NCBI GenBank assembly: GCA_003151115.1
Contig: PLWS01000006.1
Location: forward strand, 87,753 to 151,752
DNA length: 64,000 nucleotides
DNA from: Vulcanimicrobiota bacterium
Lineage (GTDB): Bacteria > Vulcanimicrobiota > Vulcanimicrobiia > Vulcanimicrobiales > Vulcanimicrobiaceae
Direction: 5' to 3'
The position numbers and the translations under genes were made by a program. A model generated the notes under the pieces. That model ran no database searches. It was not told where the DNA came from and saw nothing but the letters and a program-made list of their open reading frames with translations. This document shows positions 26,075 through 33,415 of this stretch, piece after piece (within the stretch, counting starts at the first letter, position 1; each line of letters begins with the position of its first letter).

Positions 26075-26745
26075 TTGCGGCGGGAGTTCTTGCGCCGCTT
26101 CGGCTGGAAGGGCGCGCCGATCTTCAGCGGTTTGTTGCGCGAAAGCGTCGTGTCGACGTCCGTGCAGCCGATCGGCGAAAAGTCGCGGCAGTCGTCCGGC
26201 CGTCCTTCGTATATACCGCAATAGAACTTGCCGGGGCGCGATTCTTTCAAAAAGACGCACTGATCGGCGATGTCGTCGGTCACTTTTCTGATCCACCCGA
26301 GGTGGTAGCCGTCGGCGGAGGTGCGCTTGACGATGTATTCGTCGAGCACTTCCTGCGGCGTCAGGTGCAAATGCGACGCGATGCGTTCCACGTCGCTGCG
26401 GCTGACGAAAGGTTCGTAGCCGCTGCAGCACTCCGCGCAGCCCGGCGGGCACGCGATGTTCTCGGGGAGATCGTGCAGATGCTTGCGCGCCAAATCGATA
26501 ACCTTGGCGACCGCTGCGACGAATTCAGGATCTTCGTTATATTTATAAATCCATTCGCGCTCGATGTTTTCGCTCGTGTTGTAGTAGTGGTTGATGGTTT
26601 GATTGTACGTAATGGTAATGTGCTCTTGATCGATCTCGATATCTTGTACGTGCTCCATCGGAACCGTGTCGAGCATCTCGGGGTGGGTGGGCTGCCCGGT
26701 TTCGAGCGTGAACTTGCGCAGGGCGGTTAAATCGATTGTGGTCAT
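26071..26745 (-). CDS. YkgJ-family cysteine cluster protein
   Basis: A 224-residue protein. CPPGCAECC and a later C-V-F-L..C-G-I-Y..C-R-D-F series make the CxxxCxxCC...C...C...C pattern of the zinc- or iron-binding YkgJ family (PF03692). The N-terminal 90 residues are acidic and do not belong to the core domain. Biochemical function of the family is unknown. ATG at 26745. Its stop overlaps the start of the Asp-box propeller gene, so the two are co-translated. It is divergent from the ROK kinase gene with 49 bases between starts. Confidence 0.9.
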   Translation of the reverse strand: MTTIDLTALRKFTLETGQPTHPEMLDTVPMEHVQDIEIDQEHITITYNQTINHYYNTSENIEREWIYKYNEDPEFVAAVAKVIDLARKHLHDLPENIACPPGCAECCSGYEPFVSRSDVERIASHLHLTPQEVLDEYIVKRTSADGYHLGWIRKVTDDIADQCVFLKESRPGKFYCGIYEGRPDDCRDFSPIGCTDVDTTLSRNKPLKIGAPFQPKRRKNSRRK

Positions 26746-26794
26746 AGCCGCGCGTTATTCGACGAAGGTTTTTTAAGGCCCCGGCGAGAGAAGC

Positions 26795-27757
26795 ATGAGA
26801 GCAGTGCGCAAAGCAATCGGCGTCGACCTCGGAGGCTCACACGTCACGGCCGGCATCGTCGGGGACGACGGCTTAATCCTGGGCCAATACGAGCAGGACA
26901 TCGTGGACCGCTCCTTCGATGCGGTTCTGGCCGCGGTCAAGAACGTCGTCGACAGCGCACTCAAAGACGGCAAAGCGAAGGATGCGGTTGCTATCGGCGT
27001 CGGCGCGCCGGGAAACATCGATCCGCTCAGCGGCGCCGTACTCTATTCGCCCAACTTTCTCTGGACCGACGTGCCGCTGGGCGAGCGCCTGCGTAAGCAA
27101 TACACTTTGCCGGTCTTCGTTGCCAACGACGCGCGCTGCGCGACGCTCGGCGAGCACAGCTTCGGCATCGGAGCGGGCACGCAGAACTTCGTGCTGCTGA
27201 CGATCGGCACGGGCATCGGCGGTGGTATCGTCTCCGGCGGGAAGCTGCTCATCGGGAATCGCGCCGGCGCCGGCGAAATCGGCCACCACCAAATCCGCCC
27301 GACCGACGGTTTCGTCTGCGGCTGCGGCAAGCGCGGCTGCTTCGAAGCGCAGGCCTCGGGGACCGGACTCTTGCGTCACGCGTTTGCGGTTGCGCCCTCG
27401 TTTCCGCGCAGCAAGTTGCTCGATCGCGAACGCGATAAACTCGGATCGAAAATGATCCGGCGGGCCGCGCAAGCCGGTGATGCTCACGCGCTTACGGCGT
27501 GGCGCAATTTTGCATCCGATCTCGCGCTCGGGCTGGCTAACATCATCGCCTTCGTCAATCCCGAGATGATCGCGCTGGGCGGCGGCGTGAGCACCGCTGG
27601 CGACTTCATGCTGGAATCGGTGCGCGCGCGTGTCGATGAATTGACGACGATGGTCCCACCCGGGACCACGCAGATCGTCATCGCCAAGCTCGGAAACGAC
27701 GCCGGGCAAGTAGGCGCCGCCACGATGGCATTTCAGGGCGGGCTCACACCGAGTTGA
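26795..27757 (+). CDS. ROK-family sugar kinase (glucokinase-like)
   Basis: A 320-residue ASKHA kinase phosphorylating glucose or a related hexose with ATP. The N-terminal phosphate loop is GVDLGGSHVTAG, the ATP-binding motif is IGTGIGGGIVSGG and the ROK zinc-binding motif is CGCGKRGCFEAQASG. GEIGHHQ is the conserved catalytic-site segment preceding it. ATG 26795 follows GAGAGAAGC. It lacks a DNA-binding helix-turn-helix, so it is a kinase rather than a ROK repressor. The stop overlaps the first TTHB210-like gene by four bases (TTGA). Confidence 0.93.
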   Translation: MRAVRKAIGVDLGGSHVTAGIVGDDGLILGQYEQDIVDRSFDAVLAAVKNVVDSALKDGKAKDAVAIGVGAPGNIDPLSGAVLYSPNFLWTDVPLGERLRKQYTLPVFVANDARCATLGEHSFGIGAGTQNFVLLTIGTGIGGGIVSGGKLLIGNRAGAGEIGHHQIRPTDGFVCGCGKRGCFEAQASGTGLLRHAFAVAPSFPRSKLLDRERDKLGSKMIRRAAQAGDAHALTAWRNFASDLALGLANIIAFVNPEMIALGGGVSTAGDFMLESVRARVDELTTMVPPGTTQIVIAKLGNDAGQVGAATMAFQGGLTPS

Positions 27758-28212
27758 ACGCCGGGCACGCGTTCGCGCTCGCGCTCGCGATAAAGTTGCC
27801 GTTCGGGCTAACGCCCGAGTCTATCCAGAAGATGATGACGCCGCTCAAAGGCCATCCGGCGGCGATGCCCGCCGGCACCGTTCCGTTCGAAGGGTGCGTG
27901 CCCGCGATGGGCTATCACTACGCGCGGCCGCAAGACGTACCGTTCGGCCCGTATTATGGTTACTACAACGGGAAGGCCGTCTTCACGGAGCTCATGATCG
28001 ACAAGAAGTCGTTCGAGCGCGGCCGCAATTGGGACGAGGTGCTCAAACCGCTGCCCGGATACTCGATCGATCACGTGGATATTTGGTACGAACCCTTCGG
28101 CCATCCCGGTTACCGCGTTCCGCACTACGATCTGCACGCGTGGTACGTCCCGCATAGCGTGCACATGAAATTCTGCGGAAACGTTTCCGGAAAACGCCCG
28201 CCCTACTTATAG
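27754..28212 (+). CDS. TTHB210-like (DUF5602) domain protein, copy 1
   Basis: A 152-residue protein sharing a nearly continuous match with the next gene: MPAGTVPFEGCVPAMGYHY, FGPYYGYYNGKAVFTE, WDEVLKPLPGYSIDHVDIWYE, HPGY(R/T)(V/I)PHYD.HAWY(V/I)PH and a final FCGNVSGKRP (first motif shown is its recognisable core). The composition is histidine- and tyrosine-rich. I relate it to TTHB210-like proteins from memory; function unknown. The N-terminus (MNAGHAFALALAIKLPFG) is a poor export signal compared with copy 2. The TTG start overlaps the kinase stop. Confidence 0.78.
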   Translation: MNAGHAFALALAIKLPFGLTPESIQKMMTPLKGHPAAMPAGTVPFEGCVPAMGYHYARPQDVPFGPYYGYYNGKAVFTELMIDKKSFERGRNWDEVLKPLPGYSIDHVDIWYEPFGHPGYRVPHYDLHAWYVPHSVHMKFCGNVSGKRPPYL

Positions 28213-28257
28213 GAAGAGGCACAGGAGCGGCGGGCTGACGAATCAGTCGTTCGCAAT

Positions 28258-28262
28258 GGAGG
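28258..28262 (+). promoter_or_regulatory. Ribosome-binding site deciding the TTG start of TTHB210-like copy 2
   Basis: GGAGG lies eight bases before TTG 28271 and directly overlaps the in-frame ATG at 28256, so the TTG is the better start and gives a cleaner signal peptide. Confidence 0.65.
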
Positions 28263-28270
28263 TTGCAGCT

Positions 28271-28789
28271 TTGATTAAACGCTTTGTATTTTCATGTCTT
28301 TCCGTAACGTTAGTCGCGGGGTTGCTGGCCGCAACGCCGGCTCCCAAGGCGCCGCCGATGGGTAAATTACCCCCCGGCATGACGCCGGCTATCCTTCAGA
28401 TGATGATGACGCTGCCCAAAGGGCCGCGTCCATCCGTGATGCCCGCCGGGACGGTCCCGGTTTCGGGCTGCATTCCGACGATGGGGTATCACTATGCCAA
28501 GCCCTCGAACTTTCCGTTCGGTCCGATTTACGGCTACTACAACGGAAAGGCGACGTTCACCGAGGTCATGGTCGACAAGGGCCTTTTTGAAAAGGGCAGC
28601 AGTTGGGACGAAATCCTCAAGCCGCTCCCCGGCTACAAGATCGACCATGTCGATATTTGGTACGAATCACACGGCCATCCGGGCTACACGATTCCGCACT
28701 ACGACATCCATGCATGGTACATTCCGCACGCGCAGCACATGACGTTCTGTGGGAACACGTCCGGCAAGCGCCCCGCGTACTTGATGTAA
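28271..28789 (+). CDS. TTHB210-like (DUF5602) domain protein, copy 2, exported
   Basis: A 172-residue paralogue of the previous gene. The start is TTG 28271 because GGAGG sits eight bases upstream; the ATG at 28256 overlaps that site. The N-terminus (MIKRFVFSCLSVTLVAGLLAA) is a clear signal peptide. The mature domain has two cysteines placed as in copy 1 (SGC..FCGN) that could form a disulfide, and several conserved histidines (YHY, GHPGY, PHYD, HAWYIPH) suggestive of metal binding, which is inference. The gene ends two bases before the convergent glycosyltransferase gene. Confidence 0.8.
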   Translation: MIKRFVFSCLSVTLVAGLLAATPAPKAPPMGKLPPGMTPAILQMMMTLPKGPRPSVMPAGTVPVSGCIPTMGYHYAKPSNFPFGPIYGYYNGKATFTEVMVDKGLFEKGSSWDEILKPLPGYKIDHVDIWYESHGHPGYTIPHYDIHAWYIPHAQHMTFCGNTSGKRPAYLM

Positions 28790-28790
28790 T

Positions 28791-29978
28791 CTAGACTGAG
28801 ACGGCTTCGCGCAGCGGCACGTACTCGTCGTCCGACGGGATCGTGCCGCGTAGGGCGAGTTGCGCGATTAACGCGGCGATGCGTCGCGAACTGCGTTTGG
28901 GAGCGATCAGCTCTTGGTTGAGCTGCATCGCTTCCAAACGGCGAGGATTGCGCACGAGGCCATCGACCGCGCGCACGATCTCGGCGATGCTGTTGATGGC
29001 AACGACGCCGATGCCGTTGTCCCGCACGAAATCGACGTTGCCCCGTTCTTGTCCGGGAACGTAGTCGTACACGACGACCGGCAGCTGCGCTGCATTTGCT
29101 TCAGCGAGCGAGCCGGGCCCGGCTTTGGTCACCAGCAAATCGGCGGCGCGCATCAACTCCGGAATCTTATCCGTAAATCCTAAGACCGTCATCGGCGTCG
29201 GGAGCCTGTGCGACAGCTCTTCGATCTTTGCGCGCATCGTCTCGTTGCGTCCGCAGACGACCACCAAATGTATCGGCATGCGCGCTTTCGCCAAACGCAA
29301 CGCGGCGTGCAATAATTTTCCGCCGCCCTCGCCGCCGGCCATCAGCAGCGTGAGGAACACGTCTTGCGGCAGGCCGAGCTGCGCGCGCAGTTGCGCTTTA
29401 CCGCCCGTGACGTCGTCAAATTTTGGATGGATAGGCTGCCCGAGCATGCGCAGCCGGCTGGGATCGACGCCGCGCGAGAGCGCGCGTTCATAGACTTCGC
29501 GCGCCGGGACGACGATCGCGTCGGCTTCGGGCGTCAACCATGATTCGTGCACCTTGCCAAGGTCCGTGATGACGGTGACGATCGGAATGTGCTGCATGTC
29601 CGCGTCCGCGCGCGCGCGCAACGCAGCGTGATTGAGGAGCGGATGGATCGAGACGATGACGTTGGGTTTGTAGTCGAGGAAAAGATCCCGCAGGCGTTCG
29701 CGGTACAGCGGCTCGCAAAAACGGACCAGCGCTTTGTAGCGGCGCCGCCCGTTGGTGGCGTAATACAGCGCGCCGTAGACCGGGGGCGCGTAACGCAGCG
29801 CGGCCGAGTATCCCCATCCGAGTTGCGTGAGCGGGAACGAACAGTGCGCGGCGACGTCCTCGATGCGGTGCTCGAACGCGGGATTGCGGATTTCGTCGAG
29901 CGCGACCGCGATCGAATTGGCGGCGCTGCGATGGCCGCCTCCGGTGTCGGAGATCAAGAAGAGCGCGCGTTCGGTCAA
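28791..29978 (-). CDS. MGDG synthase-like glycosyltransferase (GT28 family)
   Basis: A 395-residue GT-B glycosyltransferase. The N-terminal SDTGGGHRSAA motif is typical of monogalactosyl/diglucosyl-diacylglycerol synthases and MurG relatives. The C-terminal nucleotide-sugar site is visible as TKAGPGSLAEANA and VYDYVPGQERGN. Likely transfers a sugar to diacylglycerol or another membrane lipid at the inner membrane. The TTG start overlaps the hydroxylase-like stop by four bases (TTGA), so both probably act on lipids. Confidence 0.9.
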   Translation of the reverse strand: MTERALFLISDTGGGHRSAANSIAVALDEIRNPAFEHRIEDVAAHCSFPLTQLGWGYSAALRYAPPVYGALYYATNGRRRYKALVRFCEPLYRERLRDLFLDYKPNVIVSIHPLLNHAALRARADADMQHIPIVTVITDLGKVHESWLTPEADAIVVPAREVYERALSRGVDPSRLRMLGQPIHPKFDDVTGGKAQLRAQLGLPQDVFLTLLMAGGEGGGKLLHAALRLAKARMPIHLVVVCGRNETMRAKIEELSHRLPTPMTVLGFTDKIPELMRAADLLVTKAGPGSLAEANAAQLPVVVYDYVPGQERGNVDFVRDNGIGVVAINSIAEIVRAVDGLVRNPRRLEAMQLNQELIAPKRSSRRIAALIAQLALRGTIPSDDEYVPLREAVSV

Positions 29979-30478
29979 GCTTTGACTCCTGGGGGCGCGG
30001 TGCGGCGCCGTCGAGTGGGAGCGAGTGCGGCCAAAAGCGCCCGCGCGGGGGCGTCATAAAAGCGAAAAATGTCGCCGAACTCCGTAGCTGGATTTCGGTG
30101 ATGGCCGTCGTGGTCCTCGGGAAGCACGATGCCGAGCGGCCCCAGGGCGCTTCGCACGAGGGGCGGCGTACGCCAGCCGAGGTCGCCCGTATGCCGCCAC
30201 CAGACGTGCAGTTGACCCGCCGCCAGCCCTGCCAGCGCGCCTTCCCAGGAGACTCGCCACAGCAGCGCCGCAGCGGCGAGATAGGGCAGCGCGCCAAGAA
30301 ATCCGTCGAGCAGCACGGCCGGATCGGTCGCGAGCACCGCGTGATCCCAATACGAGCGCCGCCGGTCGTGATGCGTTCGCAGATGCAGCGCAAACCATAG
30401 GTGTTGCGGCACGTGGTAGAAGAACGTCGATCCGAAATCACCGGCTACGAGGACCGCGAGCGCTGCCATAAATGCCAT
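29975..30478 (-). CDS. Fatty acid hydroxylase/sterol desaturase-superfamily membrane protein
   Basis: A 167-residue membrane protein with the di-iron histidine boxes of the superfamily: HVPQH and HLRTHHD near the N-terminus, then HVWWRH and PEDHDGHHRNP. About three helices. The family uses O2 to hydroxylate or desaturate lipids. The start could be ATG 30478 (MAFMAAL) or ATG 30469; the former places its first codons antisense to the first codons of the transglycosylase gene. Coupled downstream to the lipid glycosyltransferase. Confidence 0.82.
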   Translation of the reverse strand: MAFMAALAVLVAGDFGSTFFYHVPQHLWFALHLRTHHDRRRSYWDHAVLATDPAVLLDGFLGALPYLAAAALLWRVSWEGALAGLAAGQLHVWWRHTGDLGWRTPPLVRSALGPLGIVLPEDHDGHHRNPATEFGDIFRFYDAPARALLAALAPTRRRRTAPPGVKA

Positions 30479-31155
30479 TAACGATCCGCCTTCGCGTTGC
30501 CGCGGGAATTTGCTTGGCGATCTGCGCATGCGCCGGGCCCCTGCCCGGCACGACGCCCAACACCAAAGTCTTCATACCCACCGTTACGAACGCCGCAATG
30601 TCGTGGCACGATCCGGTGTACGCCGACGCATTATACGGATTGCGGCCGCTGCAAGACGGGCCGCCCACGCACAGTGCAACGCTTGCAATCGCGCGTGCGG
30701 TGCTGCACACGAACGAGAGGATCGCGCCGGTGGACGCGCTGCTGCTCTCGGGCTGGGCGGTGCGCGCCGCGCGCGCGCAAGGGTTGCCGCCGGAATTTCT
30801 CGCCGCGACGCTCCTGCAAGAGTCGGCATTCGATCCGCGCGCGGTTTCGGCCGCGGGCGCGATCGGCATCGCGCAGTTCATGCCCGAAACCGCGGCCGAC
30901 GCCGGCATCGATCCGCGCGATCCGTTCGCCGCGATCGGCGGTGCGGCGGCGCTGCTCGGATCGTACGAGCGCGCCTACGATTCGATCTACGCCAATCCGT
31001 TCTCGGCCGCGCTGGCCGCATATAACGCCGGGCCGGGCGCGGTGAGCGCCTACCACGGCGTTCCGCCTTACGTCGAGACGCGCGAGTACATCAACGACGT
31101 CGTCGACCGCTGGGCAAAGATTACCGCGTACGAAACGCCAATACAGAGCCCATGA
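30472..31155 (+). CDS. Lytic transglycosylase (SLT-type), exported
   Basis: A 227-residue peptidoglycan-cleaving enzyme forming 1,6-anhydro-MurNAc ends. The N-terminus (residues 1-22, IRLRVAAGICLAICACAG) is a signal sequence with a lipobox-like cysteine. The SLT domain has catalytic Glu117 in LLQESAFDPRAVS, GAIGIAQFMPETA, and AAYNAGPGAV followed by PPYVETREYI. ATG 30472 lies within seven bases of the divergent hydroxylase-like start. The stop overlaps the following lipoprotein (ATGA). Confidence 0.93.
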   Translation: MPLTIRLRVAAGICLAICACAGPLPGTTPNTKVFIPTVTNAAMSWHDPVYADALYGLRPLQDGPPTHSATLAIARAVLHTNERIAPVDALLLSGWAVRAARAQGLPPEFLAATLLQESAFDPRAVSAAGAIGIAQFMPETAADAGIDPRDPFAAIGGAAALLGSYERAYDSIYANPFSAALAAYNAGPGAVSAYHGVPPYVETREYINDVVDRWAKITAYETPIQSP

Positions 31156-31619
31156 AACGTGCTCTAGCAGCGGTTCTCTTTGCATCTTTGGCGCTCGCGG
31201 GTTGCGGCAGCGTTACGGCAGGCGTCGATTTTAAAGCACCGGCCGGCTGGACCTCGACGCCCTCGATTCTGGGACGGATGCAGGCTTGGATGAAGAAGGC
31301 CCGCGACAACAAACAGGATGAGATGGTGTTCCTGGTTCGCGGATCGAATGCGAACATCGATCTTCGAAATATTCCGCAGGCCGGGATGGGTCAGATTTCG
31401 ATGGCAAAACAGTCCACGATCACCATTTGCGGAAACCAAAAAGCGCAACTCCTGAGTGGCGTGGGTACCGGCCATAGCGGTGAAAAGCAGCGACTTGAGA
31501 TGGTTTCGGCTACGGTTGGCCAGGATAGCTTCGTAGCAATGTACCTTCGCCCGCAATCCGATCCGGCCGATCCGGCAGCCGAAACGGCGATCCGTTCTCT
31601 CTGTCCCGCTAAGAGCTAA
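31152..31619 (+). CDS. Lipoprotein of unknown function
   Basis: A 155-residue protein with signal peptide and lipobox LAGC at residues 15-18. The mature domain has mixed strands and helices and one more cysteine pair (TICGN, SLCPAKS) that may form a disulfide. No recognised domain. ATG 31152 overlaps the transglycosylase stop by four bases, suggesting a joint envelope role. The 3' end overlaps the convergent dienelactone hydrolase gene by 11 bases. Confidence 0.78.
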   Translation: MKRALAAVLFASLALAGCGSVTAGVDFKAPAGWTSTPSILGRMQAWMKKARDNKQDEMVFLVRGSNANIDLRNIPQAGMGQISMAKQSTITICGNQKAQLLSGVGTGHSGEKQRLEMVSATVGQDSFVAMYLRPQSDPADPAAETAIRSLCPAKS

Positions 31620-32376
31620 AGCAGTCTTGTAGGAAAGCCTGCACCAAGTTCCACGAATCGGCCACCGCATTGGCGATCGCCTCGTCGGAATAGTGATCTT
31701 GCCCGGCAACCGCGCGCGGCGTTCCCTGCCGGAAGAAAGCGTGTCCGACGCCGTGGTAGACTTCGAGCTGATATTCTAGGCCGCGCGCATCCAACGCTTG
31801 CCGGATTTGCTCGATGTCCTCACGTGGAATGCCGCGATCTTCGGCGCCGAAACACAAGAGCAGCGGCGCGCGAATCTTATCGATGTCCGCGAGCGCACTG
31901 GGTTCGCCGCTGCCGAACGGCTTGGCGATCGAACCGCCGTAGAAGCAAATGGCGCCGCGCACATCCGGAAGAGTGGCGCTCAGAAACGCTACCGATCCGC
32001 CCATGCAAAATCCCCAGGTCGCGATCTTGCCGTCGCGCACGAAGTCTTGATCTTTCAGCCAAGCGATCGCCGCGTTCAAGTCGGCGTAGAGCGTGGCGCG
32101 CGTGACGCTCTTGCGCGCCTCCATGGCGGTTTGCATCGACGATTCTTCATAAGCCAGGTCGAGATTGGGGTGCGTCCGGTGATAGTAGTTTATCGCAAGG
32201 CCGACATAGCCGGCCGCTGCCAGCATGTCGGTTACGCGGCGCATCTCGGCATTCACGCCGAAGACCTCTTGCAGCACGATGACGGCAGGGTGAGGTCCGG
32301 AGCCGGACGGAGGCCGCGCAAGATAGGAATCCATCTGCGACCCGTCGACAGAAATGTTCACAGCCTGACTTATCAT
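31609..32376 (-). CDS. Dienelactone hydrolase-family alpha/beta hydrolase
   Basis: A 255-residue alpha/beta hydrolase. The catalytic triad is legible: Cys124 in WGFCMGGS, Asp180 in FGAEDRGIP and His212 in GVGHAFFRQG, as in carboxymethylenebutenolidase. ATG 32376 has AAAGGGGAT upstream. No signal peptide, so cytoplasmic. The actual ester or lactone substrate is unknown; no aromatic degradation genes are nearby. It is divergent from egtD with 31 bases between starts. Confidence 0.93.
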   Translation of the reverse strand: MISQAVNISVDGSQMDSYLARPPSGSGPHPAVIVLQEVFGVNAEMRRVTDMLAAAGYVGLAINYYHRTHPNLDLAYEESSMQTAMEARKSVTRATLYADLNAAIAWLKDQDFVRDGKIATWGFCMGGSVAFLSATLPDVRGAICFYGGSIAKPFGSGEPSALADIDKIRAPLLLCFGAEDRGIPREDIEQIRQALDARGLEYQLEVYHGVGHAFFRQGTPRAVAGQDHYSDEAIANAVADSWNLVQAFLQDCFSS

Positions 32377-32407
32377 CGATATCCCCTTTCCCGGGAGGCT
32401 TCCACTT

Positions 32408-33415
32408 ATGCCCGCGGCTACAACGGCTCCTATGGACCGGCTTCAAATCGTCACGGTGCCGCAGCCCGAGCGGCTGCCCGGTTTTGCCGAGGACGTTGCC
32501 GCCGGTTTGAGTGCAAGCCCCAAGCGGCTGAACTCAAAGTATTTTTACGACGCGGCCGGCTCGGCGCTGTTCGACGCAATCACGCAGCTTCCCGAATATT
32601 ACCTGACACGCGCGGAAACCGGTATCTTACGCGAGTGGGGTTGGGAGATCGTACGCGCCCTGGGCAATCCCGTCGAGTTCGTCGAGCTCGGCAGCGGCAG
32701 CGCCGCCAAAACGCGCATCCTGATCGAAGAGGCGCTGCGCGTTCAGCGTGCGTTGCGCTATTGCCCGATCGACATCTCCGCGGACGCGCTGCGCGCGTCG
32801 GCCGGATCGCTCGTCGAAAGCTATCCCGAACTGCGCGTGCGCGCATATGCCGCGGATTACTTTTCGATTCTCGAGGGGCCGCACTTGCGCCGCATCGATC
32901 AGAAAGTGCTCTTCCAATTCATGGGATCGAACATCGGCAACTACGAACCGCACGAGGCCGCCGCGCTGCTCGGGCGCATCGCCGCTTTGCTGAAACCGGG
33001 CGACGGCCTGCTGCTGGGCGCCGATCTCAAGAAAGACGAGCGCGACTTGAGGCTTGCTTACGACGACGCCGCCGGCATAACCGCCGCCTTCAACAAAAAC
33101 TTGCTGGTTCGCATCAACCGGGAGCTGCGCGCCGATTTCGACGTCCGCAGCTTCGATCACGTCGTCGAGTACGACGAGAGATCGGGCGGCTTGCATTCGT
33201 ACTTGCAAGCGCGAAGCGCTCAAGACGTTACGATCGCGCAGACCGGAACGCGCGTGCATTTCGAGAAAGGCGAGCGCATTCATACCGAATCCGCTTACAA
33301 GTATTCGCTCGAAGGAATCGGCGAGATGGCGCGCGCGTCGGGCATGAGCGTCGCGCGCACGTGGCAGGATTCGGCGCAACGCTTCAGCGTGAACCTCTTG
33401 GTGCTGGCGCCATGA
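32408..33415 (+). CDS. egtD: L-histidine N(alpha)-methyltransferase (EgtD)
   Basis: A 335-residue SAM-dependent enzyme making hercynine, first step of ergothioneine biosynthesis. KYFYDAAGSALFDAI and PEYYLTRAE match the EgtD N-terminal histidine pocket, ELGSGSAAKT is the SAM loop, FMGSNIGNYEP the conserved Asn segment and IHTESAYKYS the C-terminal substrate-binding motif. GGGAGG precedes ATG 32408. No EgtB/EgtC/EgtE homologue is in the window. The stop overlaps the S9 peptidase start (ATGA). Confidence 0.93.
   Translation: MPAATTAPMDRLQIVTVPQPERLPGFAEDVAAGLSASPKRLNSKYFYDAAGSALFDAITQLPEYYLTRAETGILREWGWEIVRALGNPVEFVELGSGSAAKTRILIEEALRVQRALRYCPIDISADALRASAGSLVESYPELRVRAYAADYFSILEGPHLRRIDQKVLFQFMGSNIGNYEPHEAAALLGRIAALLKPGDGLLLGADLKKDERDLRLAYDDAAGITAAFNKNLLVRINRELRADFDVRSFDHVVEYDERSGGLHSYLQARSAQDVTIAQTGTRVHFEKGERIHTESAYKYSLEGIGEMARASGMSVARTWQDSAQRFSVNLLVLAP

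Noticed and set aside
23120..26452. Longer version of the Asp-box protein
   Set aside because: The added residues are basic, low-complexity shadow of the YkgJ gene. The signal peptide starts at 26074.
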